Translations under genes and position numbers: made by a program
The notes under the pieces: model-generated
What the model was told of the DNA's origin: nothing
The model's input: only the letters and a program-made list of their open reading frames with translations
Databases searched by the model: none
Part shown: positions 28,060 through 37,137 of the stretch, in pieces
Numbering within the stretch: the stretch's first letter is position 1
Layout: each line of letters starts with the position of its first letter
NCBI RefSeq assembly: GCF_003367195.1
Contig: NZ_QRGO01000001.1
Coordinates: forward strand, 2,156,501 to 2,220,500
Direction of reading: 5' to 3'
Origin: Undibacter mobilis
GTDB lineage: Bacteria; Pseudomonadota; Alphaproteobacteria; Rhizobiales; Xanthobacteraceae
Length of the DNA: 64,000 bases

Positions 28060-28506
28060 ATGTCATCACCCTCCTTCATGCAACTCGCCCTCGAGGAAGC
28101 CCGCGCCGCTGCCGCGCGCGGCGAGGTGCCGATCGGCTGCGTTATCGTCCGGGGCGGCGAGGTGGTGGCGCGAGCCGGTAACCGGACCCTGGCAGACAAG
28201 GACCCGACGGCACATGCCGAGCTGATCGCCATTCGCGCGGCGGCGGCCAAGCTTGGCTCCGAGCGCCTGCCCAACTGCGATCTTTATGTGACCCTGGAGC
28301 CCTGCACGATGTGCGCGGCGGCGCTGTCTTTCGCGCGGGTGCGCCGGCTCTATTTCGGCGCCAGCGACCCGAAGGGCGGCGCGGTCGAGAGCGGCGTGCG
28401 CTTCTTCGACAGCCCCGCCTGCCATCACAGACCGGAGGTCTATGGCGGCATTGGCGAGGCCGAATGTGCTGCGCTGTTGCGGGAGTTCTTTACGGCGCGG
28501 CGTTAA
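28060..28506 (+). CDS. tadA: tRNA-specific adenosine deaminase
   Basis: A 148-aa zinc deaminase that converts A34 to inosine in tRNA-Arg(ACG). The active-site HxE is H52-A-E54 and the zinc cysteines are C82 and C85 in EPCTMCAAAL. The ATG at 28060 gives the usual N-terminus; the frame is open to 28048. It starts 36 bp from the divergent pseudouridine synthase gene. Confidence 0.92.
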   Translation: MSSPSFMQLALEEARAAAARGEVPIGCVIVRGGEVVARAGNRTLADKDPTAHAELIAIRAAAAKLGSERLPNCDLYVTLEPCTMCAAALSFARVRRLYFGASDPKGGAVESGVRFFDSPACHHRPEVYGGIGEAECAALLREFFTARR

Positions 28507-28534
28507 GCGCCCGCCGAATAAATCGGTTCGGTCC

Positions 28535-28723
28535 TCAGACCGTGATGTCGATGAGACGGCCGGGATCGAGCGACAAGGGCTCTTGAGCCTCGTTGTCGTC
28601 GTCTGTCACGGCGGCGTGTTTGGCGAGCGAGCGCTCGCCGCCGCGTTCCGGCAATTGCCTGCGGCCCTGCGGCGTGCCGGCAAAAGGCGAGATGCCGCGA
28701 ATGCCGATACTGGCGTCCGTCAT
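28535..28723 (-). CDS. 62-residue protein of unknown function behind a consensus Shine-Dalgarno
   Basis: A short minus-strand ORF beginning MTDASIGIRGISPFAG and ending PGRLIDITV. It is hydrophilic, with no cysteine and no membrane segment. A perfect AGGAGG lies 5 nt before the ATG, the strongest ribosome binding site in the window, which is the main reason to call it real. I recognise no family. A longer ORF in another frame (28503-28754) is a shadow. Confidence 0.6.
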   Translation of the reverse strand: MTDASIGIRGISPFAGTPQGRRQLPERGGERSLAKHAAVTDDDNEAQEPLSLDPGRLIDITV

Positions 28724-28823
28724 GGAAACCTCCTGTCGGGGTTAAGATACGCAAACCCGCCTGAAGGAAACGCGGATGAAACCGCTCGGATACCTGTAAA
28801 ATATTCTGTTTATTTGAAACTGT

Positions 28824-29909
28824 TTATTCCGTGGCGCCAGCCTCGCGCGCGAATTCCCAGGCCTTGTCGGCAAGCGGGCGGATCATCTCGGCCCTGGCCG
28901 GCGCATGATCCGATGTTGCAGTACCGTCGCGCACGCGGCCGATAATGCCCTGCAAAATCGCGGCGATACGGAAGAAATTGTAGGCGAGGTAGACATTGAG
29001 GTGCGGCCGCGGATCAAGGCCGGTGCGCGCAACATAGTCATCGACATAATCGGCCATCGACGGAATGCCGAGCGCGCCGAGATCGTGACCCTGTAATGTC
29101 GCGGTGCCGGCGGCGCTTTCGCTCGGTGGCATGTGCCAGGCCATCAGATGATAGGTGAAATCGGCGAGCGGATCGCCGAGTGTCGACAATTCCCAATCGA
29201 GCACCGCGATTACGGATGGTGAATTCCTGGCAATGATCAGATTGTCGATGCGGAAGTCGCCGTGTACCAGTCGCGGCGGCCCGGCCGGCGGAATGTGGCG
29301 CGGCAGCCAGTCGATCAGCTTTTCCATCGGCTCGATCTTTTCGGTCTGCGAGGCGCGGTACTGCTTCGACCAGCGATCGACCTGTCGCGCGACATAGTTC
29401 TCGCCCTTGCCGTAATCGGCGAGGCCGATGTCCGCCGGATCGAATGTGTGCAGTCGCGCGATGGTGTCGTTCATGGCGTCGTATACCGCCGCGCGTTCGG
29501 CCGGCTCGGAGCCGGGCATGGACGGCTCCCAGAACACGCGGCCGTCGGCGAAGCTCATGACGTAGAAGGCCGTGCCGGCGATGCTGTCGTCGGCGCAATA
29601 AGTCAGCGGTTCGGCGACCGGAAAGCCTTGCGCATGGAGCGCGCCGATGACGCGATACTCACGATCGACGGCATGCGCCGACGGTAGCAACTTTCCGGGC
29701 GGCTTGCGGCGCAGCACATAGCGCCGCGCCGGCGTTTCCAGAAGATAAGTCGGGTTCGACTGGCCGCCCTTGAATTGCCGCGCCGTCAGCGGGCCGGCAA
29801 AGCCGTCAATCTTCGTGGCGAGATAACCGGCAAGCCGCGCTTCGTCCATGCGCAAAGCGGCGGGCGTGTCCTTGGTGCCGGAGAAGGCCTGCTGGCGGTC
29901 GACGGGCAT
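28824..29909 (-). CDS. APH-like phosphotransferase family protein (ACAD10/11-kinase type)
   Basis: A 361-aa kinase-fold protein. The glycine-rich/nucleotide loop is FKGGQSNPTYLL (about 46-57), the catalytic loop is HGDFRIDN at 216-223, and the metal-binding segment is DWELSTLGDP at 238-247. Relatives include the kinase domain of human ACAD10/11, which phosphorylates hydroxyacyl-CoAs; bacterial members usually sit with fatty-acid genes and are not antibiotic resistance enzymes. It follows the dehalogenase-like gene after 9 bp on the same strand, so the two are probably one operon. Confidence 0.85.
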   Translation of the reverse strand: MPVDRQQAFSGTKDTPAALRMDEARLAGYLATKIDGFAGPLTARQFKGGQSNPTYLLETPARRYVLRRKPPGKLLPSAHAVDREYRVIGALHAQGFPVAEPLTYCADDSIAGTAFYVMSFADGRVFWEPSMPGSEPAERAAVYDAMNDTIARLHTFDPADIGLADYGKGENYVARQVDRWSKQYRASQTEKIEPMEKLIDWLPRHIPPAGPPRLVHGDFRIDNLIIARNSPSVIAVLDWELSTLGDPLADFTYHLMAWHMPPSESAAGTATLQGHDLGALGIPSMADYVDDYVARTGLDPRPHLNVYLAYNFFRIAAILQGIIGRVRDGTATSDHAPARAEMIRPLADKAWEFAREAGATE

Positions 29910-29918
29910 GGTGCCTCC

Positions 29919-30821
29919 TCAGGCGCGGAAGAAGGCAATCAGCGCATCGGCGGTCTCGACCGGATTTTCCTCCGGCAGGAAATGGCCGGATTTAATAGCG
30001 CGCCCGTCGACCTTGGTTGCCCAGCGCCGCCACACGTCGAGCGGACCTGACGTCTGGCCGGGAAAGCCGCCCGAGCCCCACAGCGCCAGCATGGGGCAAT
30101 CGATGGTGCGGCTGGCGGCGCGGTCGGCCTCGTCATGGGCGAGGTCGGTGGTGGCGCCGGCGCGATAATCCTCGCAGAAGGCGCGGATGCGCGCGGGCTG
30201 CGACGCCGAGGTGCGGTAGTGATCGAGCGCCGCGGGATCGAAAGCGGACAGATCCTTTGCCAGGGTCCAGCTTGCCAGCGTTCGTTCCAGATAGAGATCC
30301 GGCTCGTTGGCGATCAGTTTCTCAGGCAACGGAGCCGGCTGCGCCAGGAACATCCAGTGATAGGTCTTGAGCGCCAGCTTGGCGTCCATGGCGCTCCACA
30401 TCTCGGCGGTTGGCATGATGTCGAGCGTGGCGAGACGGTCGACGACGGCCGGATGGTCGAGCGTCAGGCGGTAGGCGACGCGCCCGCCGCGGTCGTGGCC
30501 GGACAGGCAAAACCTTTCATGGCCGAGAGTCTGCATCAGTTCCACCATGCCTCTGGCCATCGAGCGTTTGTCATAGGGCGCGTGGTGGTCGTCCGGCTCG
30601 GGCGTCGCGGACGCGCCATAGCCGGGCAAGTCGGCGATGACCAAGGTGAAGTGTTCCGCCAGGTCCGGCGCGACGCGGTGCCACATGGCATGGGTCTGCG
30701 GATAGCCGTGCAGCAGCAGGAGCGGCGGCCCGTCGCCACCGACCCGCGCGAAAATGCGGCCGGCCGACGTGTCGGCGGTGTGGGTTGCAAAGCGCGGATA
30801 GAGATCGGGTAGCTCCGGCAT
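29919..30821 (-). CDS. Haloacetate (fluoroacetate-type) dehalogenase, alpha/beta hydrolase
   Basis: A 300-aa alpha/beta hydrolase. From memory of the Rhodopseudomonas palustris fluoroacetate dehalogenase, every key residue falls at the same number here: nucleophile D110 in SGHDRGGR, carboxylate-binding R111 and R114, acid D134 (TLDIMP), halide pocket H155, W156 (YHWMFLAQPAPLPE) and Y219 (CEDYRAG), and base H280 (SGHFLPEE). The oxyanion HGYP segment is at 38-41. This predicts hydrolysis of a 2-haloacid such as fluoroacetate to glycolate. Chloroacetate preference or another ester substrate is possible. It is the first gene of a two-gene unit with the phosphotransferase. Confidence 0.85.
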   Translation of the reverse strand: MPELPDLYPRFATHTADTSAGRIFARVGGDGPPLLLLHGYPQTHAMWHRVAPDLAEHFTLVIADLPGYGASATPEPDDHHAPYDKRSMARGMVELMQTLGHERFCLSGHDRGGRVAYRLTLDHPAVVDRLATLDIMPTAEMWSAMDAKLALKTYHWMFLAQPAPLPEKLIANEPDLYLERTLASWTLAKDLSAFDPAALDHYRTSASQPARIRAFCEDYRAGATTDLAHDEADRAASRTIDCPMLALWGSGGFPGQTSGPLDVWRRWATKVDGRAIKSGHFLPEENPVETADALIAFFRA

Positions 30822-30897
30822 GACGGCAAAGTCTCCCTGCGACAGGATATTCTATCCCGCGCGCGGGGCCGCCGTCACGGCGATGTGCAAGGGGGAA

Positions 30898-30922
30898 AAG
30901 GCCCGGCTAACCGCCGGGCCTT
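30898..30922 (-). terminator. Rho-independent terminator of the small exported protein gene
   Basis: A 9-bp GC-rich stem (AAGGCCCGG and its complement) has a 7-nt loop. On the minus strand it is followed by TTTTCCCCC. It begins 17 bp after the stop of the gene ending at 30939. Confidence 0.7.
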
Positions 30923-30938
30923 GCCACTCAATCAGCGC

Positions 30939-31175
30939 TTAGTTGTTGAGGTTGGCCGGATCGCCCAGGCGTTCCATCTGGCCGCGGATGAACGGATCGG
31001 GATCGGCGCCGAGCACCTGGCCGCCCTGAACGACGACATTGCTGGCGGGCATCATCGCGTAGGAGTCCGTCGCCGCCCGTTGCGGCGTCACGACGTGGCG
31101 ATGGTGGCTCGTCGCCGCGAAAGACGGGGACGCTGCAGCAGTGACGAGTGCTGCGGCGATGAGAAACTTCTTCAT
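30939..31175 (-). CDS. Small exported protein of unknown function
   Basis: A 78-aa protein with a signal peptide (MKKFLIAAALVTAAASPSFAA) and a mature part of about 57 residues that starts with SHHRHVV and ends DPFIRGQMERLGDPANLNN. The ATG at 31175 is preferred because it begins the signal peptide and has CGGAG about 9 nt upstream; the frame is open to 31235. The 210-bp gap upstream to purD contains a 7-bp inverted repeat (31321-31337, GCGGTGT) but nothing else I can support. Confidence 0.65.
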   Translation of the reverse strand: MKKFLIAAALVTAAASPSFAATSHHRHVVTPQRAATDSYAMMPASNVVVQGGQVLGADPDPFIRGQMERLGDPANLNN

Positions 31176-31385
31176 AACTGTTAGCTCCGGTCGTTCGTCG
31201 CCCTTGGGTGCGGAGCTAGTGACGACTTGCGGCAAAAAATAGAACGTCGATGCGCATGCGCGCCATGCGAAAGGACATTTATGCGCGCTTTACGCGTCAC
31301 TCGTTGTTCGCGCGTTCTTCGCGGTGTTACACACCGCGCGACATAAATGAAATTGGCGATGACGAAGACGTGAACGCAGGTTAGG

Positions 31386-32681
31386 TCAGGTCTTCTTCGT
31401 TTCGCGCGCGATGGCCTGCCAGCCGATATCGCGGCGACAAAAGCCCTCCGGCCACTCGATTCGGTCGATGGCGGCATACGCGCGCGATTGCGCTTCGGCC
31501 ACGGTCTTGCCGCGCGCGCAAACATTCAGCACGCGACCGCCATTCGCCACAATGTTGCCGCCCTCGGTCTTGGTGCCGGCGTGAAAGATCTCGACGCCGT
31601 CGATCTCGCTGGCCTTGTCGAGGCCCTTGATGACCGTGCCTTTCTGATAGCTGCCCGGATAGCCTTTGGCCGCCATCACGACGGTGAGCGCGGCGTCGGC
31701 ATACCAGCGCAGATCGAAATTCTTGAGTTGGCCGTCGCGCGATGCGATCAGCGCCGGCAACAGGTCGGACATCATGCGCAGCATGATGACCTGCGTCTCC
31801 GGATCGCCGAAGCGCACGTTGTATTCGATGAGCTGCGGGCCGTCTTTGGTGATCATCAGGCCGGCGAACAGCACGCCCTTGAACGGCGCGCCGGCCTTCT
31901 TCAGCGCGGCGACCGTGGGCAGGATGATCTCATCCATGACGCGCTTGTTCATCGCCTCAGTCATCACCGGCGCCGGCGTATAGGCGCCCATGCCGCCAGT
32001 GTTCGGACCTTTATCGCCGTCGAAGACGCGCTTGTGGTCCTGCGCCGAGGCGAGCGGCAGTGCGGTGTCGCCGTCGCACAGGGCGAAGAACGAAGCTTCT
32101 TCACCAACGAGGCAATCCTCGATGACGATCTCCCAGGCTTTCTCGCCAAGGGGGCTGTCCTGTCCGCCGCCGAACATCATGTCGATGGCGGCTTCAGCCT
32201 CTTCGATCGTTGCAGCAACCACCACGCCCTTGCCGGCGGCAAGGCCATCGGCCTTCACCACGATCGGTGCGCCGCGCTTGCGGACATAGTCTTTGGCAAG
32301 GTCGCCACTCTTGAAGCGCTCATAGGCCGCGGTCGGGATATTGTTGGCCTTGCACAGGTCCTTGGTGAAGCCCTTGGAGCCTTCGAGCCGCGCTGCCCAT
32401 TTGGTGGGGCCGAAGGCCTTGATGCCTGCGGCCTCAAGATCGTCGATAATGCCGGCGACCAGCGGCACTTCGGGGCCGACCACGACGAAGTCGATTTTGT
32501 TGTCCTTGCAGAAGGCAATCACCGCCTTGTGGTCGGCGATGTCGAGCGCGACGCATTCGGCCTCCTGCGCGATGCCGGCATTGCCGGGAGCGCAGTACAG
32601 CTTCGTCGTCAGCGGGCTGGCGGCGATTTTCCAGGCCAGCGCGTGCTCGCGGCCGCCGGAACCGAGAATGAGGATGTTCAT
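31386..32681 (-). CDS. purD: Phosphoribosylamine-glycine ligase
   Basis: A 431-aa ATP-grasp enzyme, the second step of purine synthesis (phosphoribosylamine + glycine + ATP to GAR). Family blocks are the N-terminal [14 protein letters not shown], the ATP-grasp region [14 protein letters not shown], the metal-binding [12 protein letters not shown], and the C-terminal [11 protein letters not shown]. Full length. It is read away from xseA, with the zinc-ribbon gene between. Confidence 0.96.
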   Translation of the reverse strand: MNILILGSGGREHALAWKIAASPLTTKLYCAPGNAGIAQEAECVALDIADHKAVIAFCKDNKIDFVVVGPEVPLVAGIIDDLEAAGIKAFGPTKWAARLEGSKGFTKDLCKANNIPTAAYERFKSGDLAKDYVRKRGAPIVVKADGLAAGKGVVVAATIEEAEAAIDMMFGGGQDSPLGEKAWEIVIEDCLVGEEASFFALCDGDTALPLASAQDHKRVFDGDKGPNTGGMGAYTPAPVMTEAMNKRVMDEIILPTVAALKKAGAPFKGVLFAGLMITKDGPQLIEYNVRFGDPETQVIMLRMMSDLLPALIASRDGQLKNFDLRWYADAALTVVMAAKGYPGSYQKGTVIKGLDKASEIDGVEIFHAGTKTEGGNIVANGGRVLNVCARGKTVAEAQSRAYAAIDRIEWPEGFCRRDIGWQAIARETKKT

Positions 32682-32696
32682 GGCGCTGCCCCGTCT

Positions 32697-32757
32697 GATA
32701 CCGCCCCGGCCTTAGCGGGCGGAACCGCCGGGGACAAGGCCGGGGCAGGCGGTATCG
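32697..32757. repeat. Long imperfect inverted repeat upstream of purD
   Basis: GATACCGCC with CCGGCCTT on the left pairs with AAGGCCGG and GGCGGTATC on the right; the right arm has four extra bases. It lies 15 bp upstream of the purD start and 14 bp beyond the zinc-ribbon stop. It has no T run on either strand, so it may act as an mRNA structure, an attenuating hairpin or a REP. Confidence 0.6.
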
Positions 32758-32771
32758 ACAGGGATGTGGCC

Positions 32772-33020
32772 CTAGTCGCTCGAGCGCTCGAAATGCGGGT
32801 GCGCGGTGCGTTCCTCGACGTGATGAACGTAGTCCTGGAGGGTCTCGTAGTCGTGCATGCTGCCGATGCCGTGGAAACGCAGTTCGGTGCCGCAGGTCGG
32901 GCAGCGCACGCGGTCGCCGTGGACGACGCGCTGCAGGCGTTCGTGGAAGGTGGTCCGGCACTCGCCGCAGCGGATCCGGACGCGGATATTGTCAGCCTGG
33001 TGTTCCAGCGGATTGGTCAT
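32772..33020 (-). CDS. Small zinc-ribbon protein
   Basis: An 82-aa protein with two CxxC knuckles, C18/C21 (RCGEC) and C40/C43 (RCPTCG), spaced as a zinc ribbon. The C-terminal third is acidic and histidine-rich. Such ribbons bind nucleic acid or protein; no specific role is known to me. It lies between divergent purD and xseA, an arrangement found in related alphaproteobacteria. Confidence 0.7.
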   Translation of the reverse strand: MTNPLEHQADNIRVRIRCGECRTTFHERLQRVVHGDRVRCPTCGTELRFHGIGSMHDYETLQDYVHHVEERTAHPHFERSSD

Positions 33021-33128
33021 GGTATCGCTCCAGGGGCCATTTTCCCGCCGGAAGATTGACGGGACCTTATGGGGATCGCGGCCGAGGTGCTATTCCGGCG
33101 CGGGGCTGGAGCGCGTATATCGAATGCG

Positions 33129-34721
33129 ATGCCGAGCCCCCGAATCCCCCCTGAGAGCCGCGCCGAGGCCCCCGCGTCCAACCTCACCGAATGGACCGTC
33201 TCGGAACTGTCCGCCGCCCTGAAGCGGACGGTGGAGGACGCCTATGGCTTCGTCCGGGTGCGCGGCGAGGTTTCCGGCTTCAAGGGAGCCTCGCCCTCCG
33301 GCCACTGCTATTTCCGGCTCAAGGACGATCGCGCCGTCATCGAGGGCGTGATCTGGAAGGGCGTCTACGGCCGCATGCGCGTCAAGCCCGAGGAGGGCCT
33401 CGACGTCATCGCCACCGGTAAGCTCACGACCTTCCCGGGCTCGTCCAAATACCAGATCGTCATCGACAGTCTCGAGCCCGCGGGCGTTGGCGCGCTGATG
33501 AAGCTGCTCGAGGAGCGCAAGAAGAAGCTCGCCGCCGAGGGCCTGTTCGACGAGGCGCGCAAGCAGCTCATTCCGTTCCTGCCCGAAGTGATCGGCGTCG
33601 TCACGTCACCGACCGGCGCCGTGATCCGCGATATCCTGCATCGACTGGCGGATCGCTTCCCGCGCCATGTGCTGGTGTGGCCGGTGCGGGTGCAGGGCGA
33701 GCAGTCGGCGGCCGAAGTCGCCGCCGCTATTGAGGGCTTCAACGTCCTCAAGGAAGGCGGTGCCATTCCGCGCCCCGACCTGATCATCGTCGCGCGTGGC
33801 GGCGGTTCGCTCGAGGATCTTTGGTCGTTCAACGAAGAAATCGTGGTGCGCGCCGCGGCCGCGAGCATGATCCCGCTGATCTCGGCGGTCGGCCATGAAA
33901 CCGATATCACACTGATCGACTTCGCTTCCGACCGCCGCGCGCCGACGCCGACTGCGGCGGCCGAGATGGCGGTGCCGGTGCGCGTGGAGCTGTTGCAGAC
34001 GGTGAACGGGCTGGCCTCGCGCAAGCTCGCCTGCATGCAGCGCGGCATGGAACGGCTGCGCCGCGAACTTACGATGCTGACGCGCGCGCTGCCGAAAGAC
34101 ATCCTTGCCGAACCGCGCCAGCGCCTCGATACATTGGCCGAACGGCTGCCGCGCGCGCTGCGCGCCAATGCGCAAGTGCATCACACGCAATATACGCGCG
34201 TCGCCACGCGGCTGGCGCCGCAGCTTCTGTCGAACACCGTGGAGCGCCGGCGCGAGCGCTACGACGCGCTCAATCAGCGTCTCAAGGCGGGCCTCGTCGC
34301 CAATGCGCAGGCGCATCAGGCGCGCATCGCGCGCTATCGCGAGCGCGTCATGGCCTTCGGCGAGCGCTCGCGCCGCGCCACGCTGGCGCTGTTGAAACAG
34401 CATCACACCCGCATCGAGCGCGCCGAGCGTTTGCTGGCGGCGTTCTCCTATCGCGAAGTCTTGAAGCGCGGTTTTGCGCTGGTACGGGATGAGGCGGGCC
34501 AGCCGGTTCGCGCGGCGGCGCAGGTTGAGCGCGGCGCTGCGCTCGATATTGAGTTTGCCGATGGCCGCCTGGCGGCGACGGCTGGCGGCGCGTCGACCGT
34601 CGTAGTGCGCGAGACGGTGGTGACGGAAACGACGGTCGTTGAGGTCACGCCGAAGCCGCCGTCACGACCGAAGAAACCGCGCGACGAGGGCGGCGGCGGG
34701 CAGGGTAGTTTGTTTGGGTAG
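33129..34721 (+). CDS. xseA: Exodeoxyribonuclease VII large subunit
   Basis: A 530-aa subunit of ExoVII, which degrades single-stranded DNA to oligonucleotides. The N-terminal OB-fold is at about 20-115 ([26 protein letters not shown]). The catalytic region has [33 protein letters not shown] and [29 protein letters not shown] long coiled coil follows, then a valine/threonine-rich, lysine-ending tail. The ATG at 33129 gives the usual start; the frame is open to 33069. The small subunit xseB is not in this window. Confidence 0.94.
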   Translation: MPSPRIPPESRAEAPASNLTEWTVSELSAALKRTVEDAYGFVRVRGEVSGFKGASPSGHCYFRLKDDRAVIEGVIWKGVYGRMRVKPEEGLDVIATGKLTTFPGSSKYQIVIDSLEPAGVGALMKLLEERKKKLAAEGLFDEARKQLIPFLPEVIGVVTSPTGAVIRDILHRLADRFPRHVLVWPVRVQGEQSAAEVAAAIEGFNVLKEGGAIPRPDLIIVARGGGSLEDLWSFNEEIVVRAAAASMIPLISAVGHETDITLIDFASDRRAPTPTAAAEMAVPVRVELLQTVNGLASRKLACMQRGMERLRRELTMLTRALPKDILAEPRQRLDTLAERLPRALRANAQVHHTQYTRVATRLAPQLLSNTVERRRERYDALNQRLKAGLVANAQAHQARIARYRERVMAFGERSRRATLALLKQHHTRIERAERLLAAFSYREVLKRGFALVRDEAGQPVRAAAQVERGAALDIEFADGRLAATAGGASTVVVRETVVTETTVVEVTPKPPSRPKKPRDEGGGGQGSLFG

Positions 34722-34725
34722 ACCG

Positions 34726-34824
34726 GCCTCATGGTGAGGAGCGTTGCGAAGCAACGCGTCTCGAACCATGGGGCCGCCCCATCCTTCGAGACGCATCGCT
34801 GCGCGATGCTCCTCAGGATGAGGG
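34726..34824. repeat. Dispersed intergenic repeat, copy C (inverted)
   Basis: GGCCTCATGGTGAGGAGCG, then CGCGTCTCGAACCATGGGG, CCCCATCCTTCGAGACGC and GCTCCTCAGGATGAGG. It is the reverse complement of the pattern in copies A and B. It lies 4 bp after the xseA stop and 25 bp from the convergent receptor gene's stop. Confidence 0.88.
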
Positions 34825-34849
34825 GGCATAGGCGCCCGGGACAAGCTTC

Positions 34850-37036
34850 TCAATACTTCACGCTCGCAAACACCCGCACATTGGCGCCGGGCATCAGCAC
34901 CTGGTCCTTGCTGTAGGACGCCGCGCTGCGGATGTCGCGGTTGAGCAAATTGCTGCCGCTGATGCCGAGGGTGAATTCGCTGAGCTGATCGAAGCGCGGT
35001 TTGGCGTTCTTCCAGTTGTAGCTGAGCTCGGCGCGCAGATCGTCATAAGCGCCGGTCGTCGAATCCGCGACGGCGGCGACATTGTTCTGCGCGAAAGCGT
35101 GGATCAGCTTGACGCGCGCAAGCCAGTTGACATCGCGCCAGTAGACGCCGCCGCCGACGCGCACCGGCGGAATACGCGGCACATTGGTGCCGTCGGTGAA
35201 GGTGGCGCGCACGACGTCGAACTGGTTCTCGATGCCGAACTGGCCCGAGCCGAGCGGCAGAATATCCCACTGGCTCTGGAATTCCCCGCCGCGGAAGGTG
35301 GCGTCGGACTGCGAGTAGATGGCCTCGTTGAGTTCGGCGGGCGCGGTGCAGTCGCCCGCTTCGCTGCAGGTGTTGCCGGTCAGGCGGCGATAGATGAAGC
35401 CCTTGAAGCGCGTATAATAGATCGAGGCGTCGAAGCGGAACGGCCCCTTGGCGCGCCGCAGCCCGAGTTCGAGCGATTGCGCCGCTTCGATACCGAGATT
35501 GACGTTGCCCTTGTCGAAGGTGGTGGTCGCGTCATGCACGCCGCCGGAATAAAGCTCGGCGGGTTTCGGCGCGCGCTCGACATACTGCGCGGTGAGGCTG
35601 GCGGTCATGTCGAGCGGCACATCGCGCAGGATGCCGAAGCTGACGCTTTTCGGCGTGAAGTCGCGTGTTGCGGCGGTCTGCGTCAGGGTGCCGACGGCGT
35701 CGAAGGTGCGGCCGGTGCCGTCAAGATGCGCGCGTTCGATGCGTCCGGCGACCTGCAATCGCGTCAGTTCGTTGAGCTTGAACTCGTTGAACATGTACCC
35801 GGCAATGCGGTTGTTGGTGTTGCGGTCCCACAGGCCGATGCCGCCGGGTGCCGGCGCGTCGAGCATCTGGTGGCCGCCCTGCACGCCGATGGCGGTGGTC
35901 AGCGAGGCAAAGCGCAGATCGAACGGCGCCAGTTGCGCCTCGACGCGGCCCTCCTGCTCCTTGTTGATGAAGGTCTGCTGAATGCCGGTGCTGCTGAAAT
36001 CGGTTGGCGTGGAGAGGCCGATTTCGTCGTGCTTGTAGTCGGTGAAGCCGCCCCAGAAGCGAATGGCATCGACGGCCGATGACGGCGCGCGCCATTCGCC
36101 CTTGGTCAGAACCTTGGTCTGTTTGGCATCGATGCGCGTCTGGTTGCTTTCCGGCTCGGCGCCGGGGATGTGATAGAGCGCGCTGTTGGTGGTGATGGCG
36201 GCGCCGATGAAGCCGTCGTTGAAAATGTAGGAGCCGCCGAGCGCCTGGCCGCTGTTGCGCAGGCTCGAATTGGTCTGCGTGCCGTTGAAGCCGCCGGGCT
36301 GGGTGGCGTTCGGCAGGTCGGCCGGGTCGGGCGCGGTCCGGTAGGGATAGGACGGCACCTTGTAGTCGGTGGCACTGCGGCCGAAGGCATCGGCGTGCAG
36401 GGCGAAGTTGCCGGCGCCGGCATCGAGCAGCACGGCGCCGTCGGCGCCCTTGTCGACCGAAGAGAGGCCGCTGCGGAATTCGGTCGAGACCGACCGAGGT
36501 GGAGTGAAGGTGGGGATGCGGTTGTTGTCGGCCTCGACCACGCCGCCGATCGCCTGCGAGCCGAAGCGCAAGGTGGCGGGGCCGCGGATGACCTCGACGC
36601 GCTCGGTGACCAGCGGATCGACCGGCACGAAGTGATCCTCGCCGAGATCGGAGGCGCCGTTGGCGCCGATGCCGTTTTCCTGGATGCGGACGCGGTTGAC
36701 GTCGAGGCCGCGGATGATCGGCCGGCTCGACGCGCCGGGCGCGAATTGCGAGCCGGTGATGCCGGGCTTGTCGAACAAGAGGTCGCCGAGGGTCGCTGCG
36801 CCGCTGCGGCGGATTTCGCCGTTCTGGATGACCGTGACCGGCGCGAACTGGTCGGTGACGATGGGCAGGGTGCCCTGAAGTTCATCCGGTGCCGTGGGTG
36901 CGGCGCGCTGGATCGGGCTCGGCGCAGTGACCGTAACCTGCGGCAGCGTTACAGTTTGCGCCAGTGCCGGCACAGCACCAATAAGGGCGGAAAAAGACAC
37001 AGCAAGCCGTAGGCTGCGGCGTGACCGAAGCGACAT
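34850..37036 (-). CDS. TonB-dependent outer-membrane receptor, ZnuD-like (zinc uptake)
   Basis: A 728-aa outer-membrane receptor. A signal peptide (to about residue 26, PALAQ) precedes the plug domain, with SSRPIIRGLDVNRVRIQENGIGANGASDLGEDHFVPVDPLVTERVEVIRGPATLRFGSQAIGGVV at about 103-167. A 22-strand barrel ending in an aromatic residue (VFASVKY) follows. The plug wording resembles the ZnuD group of zinc receptors, and a Zur-type palindrome lies about 101 nt upstream of the start. Other metal or siderophore ligands are possible. The ATG at 37036 has GGAG 7 nt upstream and begins the signal peptide. TonB, ExbB and ExbD are not in the window. Confidence 0.85.
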   Translation of the reverse strand: MSLRSRRSLRLAVSFSALIGAVPALAQTVTLPQVTVTAPSPIQRAAPTAPDELQGTLPIVTDQFAPVTVIQNGEIRRSGAATLGDLLFDKPGITGSQFAPGASSRPIIRGLDVNRVRIQENGIGANGASDLGEDHFVPVDPLVTERVEVIRGPATLRFGSQAIGGVVEADNNRIPTFTPPRSVSTEFRSGLSSVDKGADGAVLLDAGAGNFALHADAFGRSATDYKVPSYPYRTAPDPADLPNATQPGGFNGTQTNSSLRNSGQALGGSYIFNDGFIGAAITTNSALYHIPGAEPESNQTRIDAKQTKVLTKGEWRAPSSAVDAIRFWGGFTDYKHDEIGLSTPTDFSSTGIQQTFINKEQEGRVEAQLAPFDLRFASLTTAIGVQGGHQMLDAPAPGGIGLWDRNTNNRIAGYMFNEFKLNELTRLQVAGRIERAHLDGTGRTFDAVGTLTQTAATRDFTPKSVSFGILRDVPLDMTASLTAQYVERAPKPAELYSGGVHDATTTFDKGNVNLGIEAAQSLELGLRRAKGPFRFDASIYYTRFKGFIYRRLTGNTCSEAGDCTAPAELNEAIYSQSDATFRGGEFQSQWDILPLGSGQFGIENQFDVVRATFTDGTNVPRIPPVRVGGGVYWRDVNWLARVKLIHAFAQNNVAAVADSTTGAYDDLRAELSYNWKNAKPRFDQLSEFTLGISGSNLLNRDIRSAASYSKDQVLMPGANVRVFASVKY

Positions 37037-37137
37037 GGAGAACTCCAGGAATGTGAGGGAGGGCCCCCTGCATGATCGCAAGGCGGGCGCTTCCGCCATC
37101 CTTATGATCCGTGACCGGTCCCGCCCCAGCCGATAAA

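Noticed and set aside
28824-29909. Aminoglycoside resistance gene
   Set aside because: HGDFRIDN and the length fit the ACAD10/11-like phosphotransferase group, not antibiotic kinases; the neighbour is a dehalogenase-like gene.
3733-34824. CRISPR array
   Set aside because: The repeats are long, dispersed one per locus, and folded as inverted repeats; there are no evenly spaced direct repeats or cas genes.
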